From the NCBI GenBank assembly GCA_034766995.1, contig CM068325.1, positions 330,001-394,000 on the forward strand: a DNA stretch of 64,000 nucleotides, given 5' to 3'. This document shows positions 47,703 through 58,760 of this stretch, piece by piece. Made by a program: the position numbers and the translations under genes. Origin of the DNA: Acanthacorydalis orientalis (Eukaryota; Arthropoda; Insecta; Megaloptera; Corydalidae). Each line of letters opens with the position of its first letter. Position 1 is the stretch's first letter. The notes under the pieces are model-generated. The model ran no database searches, was not told the DNA's origin, and saw only the letters and a program-made list of their open reading frames with translations.

Positions 47703-48714
47703 GGTAATAGTTCAGATAGATCACTTTGGTGAAAACGCACTGTAAAAATTCAAATTTCTTGCTAAATCGATTAATTACAATGTAAAACGTGATTTAAAGT
47801 CAGGAAAGTAGCACTTTTTCAATAAATAATATGAAAAAAATGTAAAAAAAAGTGTCTCAGTGGACAGATGTTACAAACTGAAATTTATCACCAAAAAGGC
47901 CTTTTTTATCTCAAAAAAGGCTTGTACATTAAACAATTACCGGTAAAAGCACCAAATAATCACTTGTATAATACATTTTGGTACATTTAAAAGCGAAAAA
48001 GTACGTGTAAGAAAGTTAATGAAAGTAGATGTTTGCGTGATTCGCTGTCATTATTTCGTCGGCGCATCTCTTATGGCGCGTTCATATACGTGTAAACCAG
48101 TGACGTTTTAAGGAGAGAAGGGGGAAGGGGTGGAAGGAGTCTATTTTTAATTATATACGGGTGACAGGTTAGGCGACCGCGAGACGTGAGGGTGAGGTGA
48201 GAGTGACGAAGGGGGAAGGTGTGGGGAAGGAGGCCTATTTTTAATTACATTACGATAAATATTGACTACTTAAAACGTTCACTTTAAAAGCGTCACTAAA
48301 TTACATGCATACAAACGCACTACAACGGATGCGTATGCATACGGCTGCGCCGCGCAGAAACAGTTGGAGTCACGTCAATGTCTACTCTCATTAATTTTCT
48401 ACGCACAGATTTTTTGTTTTAAAACGTAACAAAATATATTGTGCAAGTGGTTATTTACTGCTTATACCACTAATTGTTTAGTGAAAATCCGTTTTTTGAG
48501 ATAAAAAAGCCCCTTTTTGAGAAAAAAATACATATTTTGCAGTTTGTACTATCTGTCAGTGAGACACGTTTTTTACATTTTTTTCATATTATTTATTGAA
48601 AAAGTGTTACTTTACCGACTTTAAATCACGTTTTACATTGTAATTAATCGATTTAGCAAAAAATGTGATTTTTTAAGTGCGTTTTCACTAAAGTCCTTAA
48701 ACTGAACTATTACC
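47703..48714. mobile_element. long-TIR (foldback) MITE, copy D
   Basis: Mirror counterpart of copy A (14697-15698); GGTAATAGTTCAG to CTGAACTATTACC, with long inverted halves. No ORF. Confidence 0.75.
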
Positions 48715-48758
48715 TATATAAATTTGGAGACTTATCGCCGGGCGATTAGTCCCCTAAT

Positions 48759-48909
48759 TGTTATTAGCGTGAGGATGAGGATCGTGGGAGTGCAGGTTCT
48801 TAGTAAACGAAATGTTGATATATAAAAATATTTTATTGTTAAAACGCATGGTATCGTCTGTTTATGCCGCCCTCTAGCGACGCTCGCAGGTGGCGGCGAA
48901 GCCCCCACA
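48759..48909 (-). mobile_element. gypsy 3' LTR, internally deleted
   Basis: On the minus strand it begins TGTGGGGGCTTCGCCGCC and ends AATAACA. It matches the LTR at 14362 except for about 140 missing internal bases. Next to it inside the element is a purine-rich tract (GGGAGGGAAGTGGC). Confidence 0.75.
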
Positions 48910-49978
48910 GCCACTTCCCTCCCAGTGATCTTGGCTGGGAGCGAAGAGAACGTGACCCGTCGTGGAGATCTCGTTGGCGCAATCGGCGCTGACGGAGCTT
49001 GCTGAAGTGGTGATTTTGCTCGTGCAATTGGCGGTGATGGAGGTGATGGTGGCGAAATTGCTCGTGGTTGACTCGTGACAGGGTATTCGCAGAGACGTAA
49101 CGAAAACCATTTCATCCGGTGACGCTTGGAGGTCCTCTTTGAAAACCGTGCGGAGGCCAAACAGTACCGTTGGCAGCATTTGTGGCCATGGCGTTTCTGG
49201 ACTGCATCGTAGCACGGCCTTGAGCGATCGATGCATTCGCTCGACCATCCCGTTCGACTGGGGGTGGTATGGTGTCGTGTGGATGTGCTCAGCTCCTACC
49301 AACTTGCGTTGTTGGGAAAAAAGCTGCGCCTCGAATTGCTTGCCCTGGTCCGAAGTGATCGTCAGAGGCGTACCAAAAAGGCAGATCCAATGTTCGTAGA
49401 GGGCCTGAGCTACTGTCGGCGCGCACACGTCTGTTAACGGCACGGCTAACGGCCAACGCGTGTAGCGGTCGATCACTGTCAGGCAGTGTTGATAACCCGC
49501 CACGAGCGGCATTTTGACCAGATCCACGTGGATGTGGGCGAAACGAGTGTCGGGCGTAGTGAAATTTCCAAACGCTGAGCGGTTGTGATGATGGACCTTC
49601 GCTTTCTGGCAAGGCTGGCACTGATGCGCCCAGCGCTAGACGTCCTTCCGCAGGCCTGGCCAAAAGTAAGTTCTGGAAAGGCGGTTGGCGGTGGCTATGC
49701 CGCTCGGGTGGGCAGGCCCATGCACCAGCTCGAAGGCTCGGCGACGAAGCGATTCCGGTAGATACGATTTGACGCGCTCGTTGACGATGACGCAATGCAG
49801 GTCGTTGTCATCCACCCTGAGATGGTGGAATGCGAGTTTTTTAAGAGGTGTGGTAGCTGAGCGTCGGTCTGCTGTGCAGTGCTGATGGAGGTTGAGTCCA
49901 AGGCTTGTGGCATGGATACTGTTTCCACCCCTGAAAGTGCATCGGCCACGTGGTTCTCCGCACCCGGCGTGTAGGTGA
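48910..49978 (-). pseudogene. gypsy pol fragment: RNase H end and integrase
   Basis: In element order: RNase H end ITYTPGAENHVADALS (about 49925-49978), integrase zinc part ELVHGPAHPSG and SRTYFWPGLRKDV, a TAG at about 49637, QCQPCQKAKV, then the core VIDRYTRWP, TSDQGKQFE and NGMVERMHRSLKA (D, D, E) and ASPDEMVF. At least one frame shift near 49860 and the stop inactivate it. It is cut at 49978 by the tail of the I-clade LINE. Confidence 0.85.
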
Positions 49979-50415
49979 TGATGATGATTATTGGGGGTTA
50001 AGGGCGCATCGACAACAGAGGTCATTAGCGCCCGAACACAAATTATAAATTAAAAACACACCCCGTTTGCGCACTTGCATTCGAATCACCCCTTAATTCG
50101 AAACGCTAATGTATGTGTGCCAAACGCTTAAGAATATTTCATTAAAGCAATATTTCTCTCAATGAGAGATAAAGATAAAACAAAACACATGGAATGAACT
50201 GGACTGTAAAAATACCTAATCTTGATTCGACAATACGTATAAATATAATAAAAGAGATGAACTCTTGAGGGCGGTAAGACATTTAAAATACTGTGATCTG
50301 ATATTAGGATTCACAGAGTTTTTTTTTTGTGTAAAAAAACACTTTAAAATAAGCCCAATGGCTTAACATGTATGACGACACAACATGTTAAAATATATCA
50401 AGATTGGGAAGAACA

Positions 50416-53400
50416 CTAAATCATGCTAAAAAGTCCGGTTTGCTTTACGAAAGTTAAAATGCGATCTGCGGCGTCGTTGTCGTCCCCTAAAATTATGGAG
50501 ATGTCCCCCGACAAACCCAGATTATTCCTAATCCTCGCATAACGATCGCATCGTGTTAAAAGGTGTAACACCGTCAGAGCGGTGCCACACGTGTCACACA
50601 TCGGCTGGCCCTCCTTTTTCAGGATAAAAGAGTGAGTTAGTCTGGTGTGCCCTATGCGAAGCCTCGTGAGAACGACTTGTTCTCTTCGGTTCGGTCGGAC
50701 GGACGTCTTCCAGACACGTACCGAGTCCTTGAGGCTTCGTAACTTGTTAGCGGTTACCGTCACCCAGTCCCGCTGCCAAGCGTCGACGACATGACGCTTG
50801 AAATGCTGTTTCAAGTCGTTGACTTGAACAGCCGGAACGTCCGTGAGGGCAAGATTGGACGCGTGACGGGCCGCTGCATCGGCTCTCTCGTTGTCTGCCA
50901 CGCCAGCGTGGCCGGGCACCCAGCAAAAGACGATAGATTTACCGCACGAGACGATACCAGTCAAGCACTTGTGTATCTCTTGAACGAGATTATCCATCGG
51001 ATACATTCTGCGGATGGCAGAAAGTGCAGATTGTGAATCAGAACAGATGAGGTACCTCGAGTGAGCAGAAGAAGCGACGAAAAGCAGAGCTCGAGAGATG
51101 GCGTAGAGCTCCGCTGTAAATACGCTCGCTATCGGCGACAGTCGCCACTCGTGTATCTCATTCTCACATACAAACGCACATTCCACTGCGTCCCCAGATC
51201 GGGACCCATCAGTGAAGATGTGCTTGTATCCGGGATACATAGAGTATAATTCAAAGAAGCGTTGCTGGTACACCCCTGGACAGGTGTCTGACTTGTGGAG
51301 AAGTGTCAGATCGTCACGGTAACTCGTCTGAGGAACTAGCCACGGAGATGGTAACAAAGAATGTTTAAAATTTGAAACTCTCGGGATAACGAGTCTCAAT
51401 TCGGAAAGGATATCTTTTGCTCTGAGGCAAAGAGACTTGGTCGGTCGTATTCGGGATTCGTACAAACGTCTTCGGGGACAATCGAAGACGGCACTGTGGC
51501 TTATATGTTGGCACTTACCGCTCATACCGGCAACGTAGCTCAAGATGAGCTGCCGGCGGCGGACGCTGAGAGGCGGTTCGCCAGCTTCAGCACAGATGCT
51601 TGGGATCAGGCTGGTGCGGAATGCACCGGTAGCCAGGCGGATCCCTGCGTGATGTACGCTGTCGAGCGTGGAAATATACGAATCCCGGGCAGAAGAATAG
51701 ACGATACTCCCGTAATCGAGTTTCGATCTAACTAATGACCTGTACAGAGTGAGAAGGACAGTGCGTTCTGCTCCCCATTTATTGTTGGAGAGCACTTTGA
51801 TAATATTTAAGACCTTCTTGCATTTGACCTTCAAATCGACGAGATGCTGTTTCCATGTCAATTTTTGATCGAACGTTAACCCTAGGAAACGGGCTGTTTC
51901 CTTGAACACAAGTCGAGAGTCCCCAAGGAATAGATTCGGATCAGGTTGAAGACTGCGAAACTTGTGGAAATGCACACACGTGGTCTTTTGTGTGCTAAAC
52001 CTGAACCCGTTCTCTGTCGTCCAAGAGAGAAGGCGGTTGATGGAGAGCTGCAGCTGCCTCTCGGCTCTGACAATGCAGCTGGACCGGCAGTAAATTGCCA
52101 GGTCATCCACATACAGGCTAGCCTGTACGGGTGCACGGATGTTCTGTGCTATTCCATTAATCGCCACTGCAAACAGAGTTACACTCAATACAGAGCCCTG
52201 TGGGACACCGTTCTCCTGGGTGTGTGCGCAGGAGAAGGTGCTACCAACACGGACTCTGAACGTTCGATCCAACATGAAATTCTCCACGAACTGCGGTAGG
52301 TTACCTCGCAGCCCCCAATCGTGGAGTGTCTTCAAAATTCCGAACTTCCATGTCGTGTCATAAGCTTTCTCCAGGTCGAAGAACACAGCGATGAGGTGTT
52401 GCCTGGAGATGTAGGTGTCTTGTATTGCAGCTTCAAGGTTGACTAAGTGGTCGATCGCGGAACGGTTGTGGCGGAAACCACACTGCACGTTAGTCAACAA
52501 ATCATTTGCTTCCAGATACCACATAAGCCTCCGATTCACCATGCGCTCGAGCAACTTGCATAGACAGCAAGTTAAGGAGATGGGACGATAACTCGACGCA
52601 TGTCTAAGATCCTTGTTTGGTTTTGGAATCGGGACGACGATGGATTCTCGCCATTCGGCCGGAAACATATTCTCGGTCCAAATCTTGTTGTACAGGTCTA
52701 AAATTTTTTGTTTAAAAAGGCACGGCAGGCGTCTGATCATTTCGTACGGAACGGTGTCTGGTCCAGGAGAGGTATCTTTACATTCTTTTAGACAGTTTAA
52801 CAATTCTGCATAGCTGAATCGGACATTGTACTTTTCATTTATGCCACCAGAGAAGTCGATGGCTGTCCGACGTTCCAGTTCTGTTTTCCGCTTCAAGAAG
52901 CGGAGGTCATAGCTGTCAGAACTGGCGACTGCCTGGAAAGTTGCGGCTAGTTCTTCATCTATATGCAGAGGGGATACCTCGAGATCACCGTTTACGAAAA
53001 TGCCTGTTGTATGAGATGGGACGTTTTTACCCGAAATTTTCCTTATTTTTTGCCAGACCTCCGATGACGGAGTGGCACTTGTTACAGTGGAGACGTATCT
53101 TTGCCAAGAAGACTTCTTGGCCTCCATTATTGTTTTACGTGCGACGGCACGTTTACGCTTAAACTCGATCAGATTCTCATCCGTAGGCGCAGTGTTGAAT
53201 CTACGGAGGGCACGGCGTCTGTCGCGGATTACGATGCGACAGTCCTCAGACCACCAAGGGACTGATGGTCGTCGTAGCCGGCCTGACGTTTTTGGGATGG
53301 ATAACTCTGCGGCTTCGACGATTGACGAGGTCAGAGCCTCTGCCACGGAGTCCACGTCTTCTTCGTGCGTCTGATCGAAGTTGAGGGCGTTTTGGAATGC

Positions 53401-54120
53401 TTCCCAGTCGGCCCTAGCGAGACGCCAACGGCGACATCTCGGCTGCTGGGATTGCCGGACAGGCAAATTCACAATAATGGGAAAATGGTCACTACCGCAT
53501 AAATCCTCATGTACGTTCCACTCAAGATACGGGGAAATAGTAGCGCTGCACAAGCTGATGTCGATGGCACTGAATGTGCCTGATGCAGCGCTGAAGTGTG
53601 TGTTATTTCCCGTATTCAGAATAACAACAGATTCTGAGTCACAGAATTCCTCGATGGCTACACCTCTTCGGTTCGTCGTCAATGAACCCCACAAGGGATT
53701 GTGGCAGTTCAAGTCTCCGACGAGGACAAAGGGAGACGGAAGTTGACGTGAGATCATTCTGAGTTGATCAGCAGTGATGATCTCGTCCGGAGGAATATGG
53801 AAACTGACAATTGTGACTCTGAGTGGTAGGGCCAAACGTACAGCTACAACTTGGAAAGTTGTATTCAGCGGAACCTCTTCACAGAAAGTGTCATCCCTGA
53901 CTAATATTGCGACTCCGCCGCGAGGTCGATCATCCGTGACATAGTCCTTTCGAAAAGGGCTATAGCCACGGATTGTGACGGAGGAGGTGTCTCTAAGACG
54001 TGTCTCTTGAAGACAGACACACACGGGATGGATGTCAGAGATTAACATTCGGAGTTCCGCGAGGCGAGTAGTGAGACCATTACAATTCCACTGTAACAAG
54101 GTGTTCATTTTCGGGTTCAT
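50416..54120 (-). CDS. I-clade LINE ORF2: APE endonuclease, RT, RNase H
   Basis: 1,234 codons, uninterrupted. AP-type endonuclease (residues 1-230): LLQWNCNG, CLQETRL, LVGDLNCHNPLWG, GSDHFPI. Reverse transcriptase: SPGPDTVPYEMIRR, FFDLEKAYDTTW (about 577), ASLYVDDLAIY (about 672). RNase H (about 965-1080): IFTDGSRSGD, FTAELYAI, CSDSQSALSA, HAGVADNERAD. C-terminal CCHC: CDTCGTALTVLHLLTRC (about 1180). The presence of RNase H after RT, with a CCHC end, fits the I group. All catalytic residues I can check are in place, so the element may be competent or only recently silenced. Confidence 0.9.
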   Translation of the reverse strand: MNPKMNTLLQWNCNGLTTRLAELRMLISDIHPVCVCLQETRLRDTSSVTIRGYSPFRKDYVTDDRPRGGVAILVRDDTFCEEVPLNTTFQVVAVRLALPLRVTIVSFHIPPDEIITADQLRMISRQLPSPFVLVGDLNCHNPLWGSLTTNRRGVAIEEFCDSESVVILNTGNNTHFSAASGTFSAIDISLCSATISPYLEWNVHEDLCGSDHFPIIVNLPVRQSQQPRCRRWRLARADWEAFQNALNFDQTHEEDVDSVAEALTSSIVEAAELSIPKTSGRLRRPSVPWWSEDCRIVIRDRRRALRRFNTAPTDENLIEFKRKRAVARKTIMEAKKSSWQRYVSTVTSATPSSEVWQKIRKISGKNVPSHTTGIFVNGDLEVSPLHIDEELAATFQAVASSDSYDLRFLKRKTELERRTAIDFSGGINEKYNVRFSYAELLNCLKECKDTSPGPDTVPYEMIRRLPCLFKQKILDLYNKIWTENMFPAEWRESIVVPIPKPNKDLRHASSYRPISLTCCLCKLLERMVNRRLMWYLEANDLLTNVQCGFRHNRSAIDHLVNLEAAIQDTYISRQHLIAVFFDLEKAYDTTWKFGILKTLHDWGLRGNLPQFVENFMLDRTFRVRVGSTFSCAHTQENGVPQGSVLSVTLFAVAINGIAQNIRAPVQASLYVDDLAIYCRSSCIVRAERQLQLSINRLLSWTTENGFRFSTQKTTCVHFHKFRSLQPDPNLFLGDSRLVFKETARFLGLTFDQKLTWKQHLVDLKVKCKKVLNIIKVLSNNKWGAERTVLLTLYRSLVRSKLDYGSIVYSSARDSYISTLDSVHHAGIRLATGAFRTSLIPSICAEAGEPPLSVRRRQLILSYVAGMSGKCQHISHSAVFDCPRRRLYESRIRPTKSLCLRAKDILSELRLVIPRVSNFKHSLLPSPWLVPQTSYRDDLTLLHKSDTCPGVYQQRFFELYSMYPGYKHIFTDGSRSGDAVECAFVCENEIHEWRLSPIASVFTAELYAISRALLFVASSAHSRYLICSDSQSALSAIRRMYPMDNLVQEIHKCLTGIVSCGKSIVFCWVPGHAGVADNERADAAARHASNLALTDVPAVQVNDLKQHFKRHVVDAWQRDWVTVTANKLRSLKDSVRVWKTSVRPNRREQVVLTRLRIGHTRLTHSFILKKEGQPMCDTCGTALTVLHLLTRCDRYARIRNNLGLSGDISIILGDDNDAADRILTFVKQTGLFSMI

Positions 54121-54362
54121 CGCTTCAAACGAACCTTATCTCGTCGTCTTTTGGTCTGAGTATTCTTTTTATCGCTTTCGGATCCAGATGTTTCCATCGT
54201 GGATGCGGAAAGCGATAGACCAGATTTGTGGCTCTCAGAGGAGCCTTCTCTTTTTTTATCTGGATCACTTGCAGCCAGATTGGGGGTAAGATGGAGAGTT
54301 TTGGGAGTCTTTAGGACTGACTCCCTCGGTTTTTCAATTTTTTCTTCTGAAGTTTTTACTGT

Positions 54363-55364
54363 TCATTCTTTGACGACGGACGGTTTCTTCACGACAGACA
54401 CGGTAATGGGCACTGCCGGTGGTGCTTCAGCGAGCGCTGGAGTCGCGGCAGTCTGCGTACTCATGTCCGATGTCTGCGTTGAGGTGCTCGTTGTTTGGCG
54501 TTGTTTCGATACAACGCGAGCAAAAGATGTCTGAAGCGCGACTGGAGTTCTTTGAATATAGATTTTCCTAGCTTCAGCGATCGAGATCCTTTGAATGGTT
54601 TTTATCTCCTGAATCGCACGTTCCTCCTTATATTTAGGGCAGTCGCGGGAGCGAGCTGAATGGCTCCCGTCGCAGTTCACACAGGACATGGGTTCCTTGC
54701 AGATGGAACCCAAGTGAACTGGTTTGCCACAAGCGCAAATAGATGTCTTTGCAGTGCATCGGGCAGAAATATGACCGAATTTCTGACAATGGAAACATCT
54801 CATCGGGTTCGGGATGTAAGGCCGAACTCTCAATGGATGAATTCCTGCGTCGATGCTCGGAGGGAGAAATGGCGTGTTGAACGTTAATATGATGGACGAT
54901 GTTGGTTTCAGTTCGCCATCTCTTCGTGTCAAGATGCGGGATACGTCCTCCACACCTTGACTTGCCAAATTCTCTTTGATCTCCTCGATGGTACAGTTGA
55001 GAAGATCGAAGCACGAGATAACCCCTTTGCTCGAATTAAGGGTCTTGTGCGGAGTTACACTTATCTCGTATTCAAAGAACTTAGTCATCTGTAGCAGTTT
55101 GTTGGATTGTGAATTGCTGACAGATTCAACTAGTAATGTCCCATCTCTTAGTTTTTTGGTTGATTTAACCGTGCCTATTTGTCCATAGATAACTTTTTGT
55201 ATTAGGAAAGGAGAAACTTTCGAAAAGTCTCCCTCCTTTCTGGAGATGACCAGAAACCGGGGAGCAAGCTCCTCCTTCTCCTTGGTCAAGCTCAAACGAC
55301 CCTTATAAACGGGTCGTCTCCTCTTTACCCCAGAGGGAGGGGGTGTGGTTGTTTGTTTTTCCAT
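54363..55364 (-). CDS. I-clade LINE ORF1 (Gag-like)
   Basis: 333 codons. A basic N-terminus is followed by a region reading SKVSPFLIQKVIYGQIG and VRPYIPNPMRC, then three zinc knuckles at about residues 188-240: CFHCQKFGHISARC, CACGKPVHLGSIC and CVNCDGSHSARSRDC. This trio is typical of I/Nimb-type ORF1 proteins, which coat the element's RNA. Ser/Thr- and Ala/Pro-rich C-terminus. No stops or shifts. Confidence 0.85.
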   Translation of the reverse strand: MEKQTTTPPPSGVKRRRPVYKGRLSLTKEKEELAPRFLVISRKEGDFSKVSPFLIQKVIYGQIGTVKSTKKLRDGTLLVESVSNSQSNKLLQMTKFFEYEISVTPHKTLNSSKGVISCFDLLNCTIEEIKENLASQGVEDVSRILTRRDGELKPTSSIILTFNTPFLPPSIDAGIHPLRVRPYIPNPMRCFHCQKFGHISARCTAKTSICACGKPVHLGSICKEPMSCVNCDGSHSARSRDCPKYKEERAIQEIKTIQRISIAEARKIYIQRTPVALQTSFARVVSKQRQTTSTSTQTSDMSTQTAATPALAEAPPAVPITVSVVKKPSVVKE

Positions 55365-56344
55365 GGGAAAATTTTAAAATTTCGTCACCTGGGTCCCCAC
55401 CCACCACGGAGCCCAACAAGGGGACGCCGTATCCGCAAACCGGTACGGACGCCAGGGTTGTCCAGATGATATAGGACCCAAAAAACAAGGAAAACGAGCC
55501 AAACGCGTCCCTGCAGTCCGGGTCCGTCACCCAATCCGTCTCATAAGGAGCACCGGAAGCCGATTGACCCGGGGTGGGTTAGCCCCGGGCCGCCTGTTTA
55601 GCTGAAGCAAGGGCCAAAAAAGTGTATTGGGGCACGAATATAAGTATCCGAAAAAGACGAGCTCCCTCAACTTTCAGGATCCCCGTTTCCAACGACACAG
55701 GTCTCCATGCACGGCAAACACATGGGTGGGCGTTCCGCATCCAGTGAGAGTCAGCATGTTACAAAGAGCAAAAGTGCCCACTTAGTGGAGGACACAGGCC
55801 ACCTATACACAACCCAGAAAAAAGAAAAAAAAAAGAAAAGGTAAACAGAAAAGAAAAGGCTCAAAATAACATACTACACGACAAACACTGGATCCCCCGG
55901 TCACCACGGGAGGAACCCACTTCGACCGGTCTGTGAGAAATCTTCTGCACAGACGCGACCGGACGCCTCCTCCGGGAGAGCGTGCCGGACACAAGCACCG
56001 ACGGAACAGAAATCCTAGATGCGGAAAATTCGGACGACGGGATCCGAGGTGTCTGTGAGAAATCTTCTGCACAGACGCGACCGGACGCCTCCTCCGGGAG
56101 GACGTGTCGGACACGAGCACGGACGGAACAGAAATCCTAGATGCGGAAAATTCGGACGACGGGATCCAAGGTGTCTGTGAGAAATCTTCTGCACAGACGC
56201 GACCGGACGCCTCCTCCGGGAGAGCGTGCCGGACAAAAGAACGGACGGAACAGAAATCCTAGATGCGGAAAATTCGGACGACGGGATCCAAGGTGTCTGT
56301 GAGAAATCTTCTGCACAGACGCGACCATAAGCCTCCTCCGGGAA

Positions 56345-56954
56345 TCTCCAGAGAACGTGGAAGAGCGCCAATTGTCGCTTCAAGTATCACATCCTTCCGC
56401 GTCTGGCAAGAGGACATCGAATCCGCAACTTGTCAGACGCGGATGCGCGTGTTCTTCTGAGGAGGTACGAGTCGTGCGGATGTCGGCCGGAGATACGGTG
56501 TTTGCGATGCCGACGAGGAAAATTTATCGAAGTGCCGTTTTTGCAGGTACATGGACTCATCCCCGCCGCCGCCGCAGCAGCCGCCAGGCGGCGAGCAGCA
56601 GCCGGCACCACCACCAGCACCGGTGCGGCGCCCGGGATAGAGGTGTTCAGACGCTTCTTCCCGGACGTCGTGCCAGAGGATACCGTCGAGATCCTCGCGC
56701 CGGAGACCCCCGGCGGCGACAGGACCGGAGATCCCGGCGAGATCTCGGAGGCGGCGATCCCGGTCTCGACGTCGGCCCGCGAGGGGATGGCGGTGCCATC
56801 GAGCCGTGATGTCCTGGTGGCCGCGACCGGACGCCTCATCCGGGAGAGCGTGCCGAACAAAAGAACGGACGGAACAGAAATCCTAGATGCGGAAAATTCA
56901 GACGACGGGATCCAAGGTGTCTGTGAGAAATCTTCTGCACAGACGCGACCATAA
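56345..56954 (+). pseudogene. repeated gene cassette, copy 1
   Basis: Starts in sequence like the end of a Myb-like exon (LSDADARVLLRRY), continues FAMPTRKIYRSAVFAGTWTH in another frame, then a CAG splice-like site and a CCGCCGCAG-rich stretch. One frame (56430-56954) is open throughout and reads IEVFRRFFPDVVPEDTVEIL and MAVPSSRDVLVAATGRLIRE before running into the 122-bp unit (TEILDAENSDDGIQ). No family recognised. Good codon-like texture in the second half suggests a former exon. Confidence 0.4.
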
Positions 56955-57456
56955 GCCTCCTCCGGGAAGCCGTGCCGGAGACGAGCACGGACGGAACAGA
57001 AATCCTAGATGCGGAAAATTCGGACGACGGGATCCAAGGTGTCTGTGAGAAATCTTCTGCACAGACGCGACCGGACGCCTCCTCCAAGAGAGCGTGCCGG
57101 ACAAAAGAACGGACGGAACAGAAATCCTAGATGCGGAAAATTCGGACGACGGGATCCAAGGTGTCTGTGAGAAATCTTCTGCACAGACGCGACCGGACGC
57201 CTCCTCCGGGAGGACGTGCCGGATACGAGCACGGACGGAACAGAAATCCTAGATGCGGAAAATTCGGACGACGGGATCCAAGGTGTCTGTGAGAAATCTT
57301 CTGCACAGACGCGACCGGACGCCTCCTCCGGGAGAGCGTGCCGGATAAAAGAACGGACGGAACAGAAATCCTAGATGCGGAAAATTCAGACGACGGGTTC
57401 CAAGGTGTCTGTGAGAAATCTTCTGCACAGACTCGACCATAAGCCTCTTCCGGGAA

Positions 57457-57960
57457 TCTCCAGAGAACGTGGAAAAGCGCAAATTGGCGCTTCATGTATC
57501 GCATCCTTCCGCGTCTGGCAAGAGGACATCGTATTCACAACTTGTCAGACGCGGATGCGCGTGTTCTTCTGAGGAGGTACGTGTCGTGCGGATGTCGGCC
57601 GGAGATACGGTGTTTGCGATGCCGACGAGGAAAATTTATCGAAGTGCCGTTTTTGCAGGTACATGGACTCATCCCCGCCGCCGCCGCAGCAGCCGTCAGG
57701 CGGCGAGCAGCAGCCGGCACCACCACCAGGACCGGTGCGGCGCCCGGGATAGAGGTGTTCAGACGCTTCTTCCCGGACGTCGTGCCAGAGGATACCGTCG
57801 AGATCCTCGCGCCGGAGACCCCCGGCGGCGACAGGACCGGAGATCCCGGCTAGATCTCGGAGGCGGCGATCCCGGTCTCGACGTCGGCCCGCGAGGGGAT
57901 GGCGGTGCCATCGAGCCGTGATGTCCTGGTGGCCGCGACCGGACGCCTCATCCGGGAGAG
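57457..57960 (+). pseudogene. repeated gene cassette, copy 2, with a stop
   Basis: Nearly identical to copy 1 at 1,112 bp distance. One clear difference is GGCTAGATC in place of GGCGAGATC (about 57850), which makes a TAG in the otherwise open frame. The part after it (MAVPSSRDVLVAATGRLIRE) is still open into the repeat unit. Confidence 0.45.
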
Positions 57961-58627
57961 CGTGCCGGACAAAAGAACGGACGGAACAGAAATCCTAGAT
58001 GCGGAAAATTCGGACGACGGGATCCAAGGTGTCTGTGAGAAATCTTCTGCACAGACGCGACCGGACGCCTCCTCCGGGAGAGCGTGCCGGACACAAGCAC
58101 CGACGGAACAGAAATCCTAGATGCGGAAAATTCGGACGACGGGATCCAAGGTGTCTGTGAGAAATCTTCTGCACAGACGCGACCATAAGCCTCCTTCGGA
58201 ACGCCGTGCCGGACACGAGCACGGACGGACCAGATATCCTAGATGCGGAAAATTCGGACGACGGGATCCAATGTGTCTGTGAGAAATCTTCTGCACAGAC
58301 GCGACCGGACGCCTCCTCCGGGAGAGCGTGCCGGACACAAGCACCGACGGAACAGAAATCCTAGATGCGGAAAATTCGGACGACGGGATCCGAGGTGTCT
58401 GTGAGAAATCTTCTGCACAGACGCGACCATAAGCCTCCTTCGGAACGCCGTGCCGGACACGAGCACGGACGGAACAGATATCCTAGATGCGGAAAATTCG
58501 GACGACGGGATCCAATGTGTCTGTGAGAAATCTTCTGCACAGACGCGACCGGACGCCTCCTCCGGGAGGACGTGCCGGACACGAGCACGGACGGAACAGA
58601 AATCCTAGATGCGGAAAATTCGGACGA

Positions 58628-58760
58628 CCAGGTCGTGGCGGACGTGGAAGAGCGCAATGGCACGCTTCAAGTATCACATCTTTCCGCGTCTGGCGAGAGG
58701 TGAACGATTCCGCAACGTGTCAGACGCGGAAGCGCGTGTGATATTGAGGAGGTACAAGTC
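58628..58760 (+). pseudogene. Myb-like exon tail fragment
   Basis: The frame reads MARFKYHIFPRLARGERFRN then VSDAEARVILRRYKSC, matching the C-terminal part of the Myb-like exon at 58932-59251. It is bordered on both sides by 122-bp units. Confidence 0.45.

Larger units (their letters stand above)
37330..48909. repeat. right arm of the large inverted duplication
   Basis: Reverse-complement counterpart of 14362-22680, with the same landmarks outward from the microsatellite. It is about 3.3 kb longer than the left arm because of extra segments: about 815 bp with a Myb-like exon near 41655-42465, five more 81-bp units, the gypsy fragment and complete TTAA MITE with mariner at 45600-47692. The left arm in turn has about 140 bp more of the gypsy LTR. 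Confidence 0.85.
49979..55928 (-). mobile_element. I-clade LINE, apparently full length
   Basis: On the minus strand: a GC-rich 5' leader (about 55365-55928), ORF1 (54363-55364), a 242-bp gap, ORF2 (50416-54120), a 3' region of about 430 bp and a 3' tail of ATC repeats at 49979-49990. Both ORFs are open. Its 3' end is embedded in gypsy pol, but its 5' side abuts the 122-bp satellite, not the other half of pol. Insertion therefore came with a deletion or later rearrangement. The 5' boundary is set by where the satellite begins. Confidence 0.85.
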
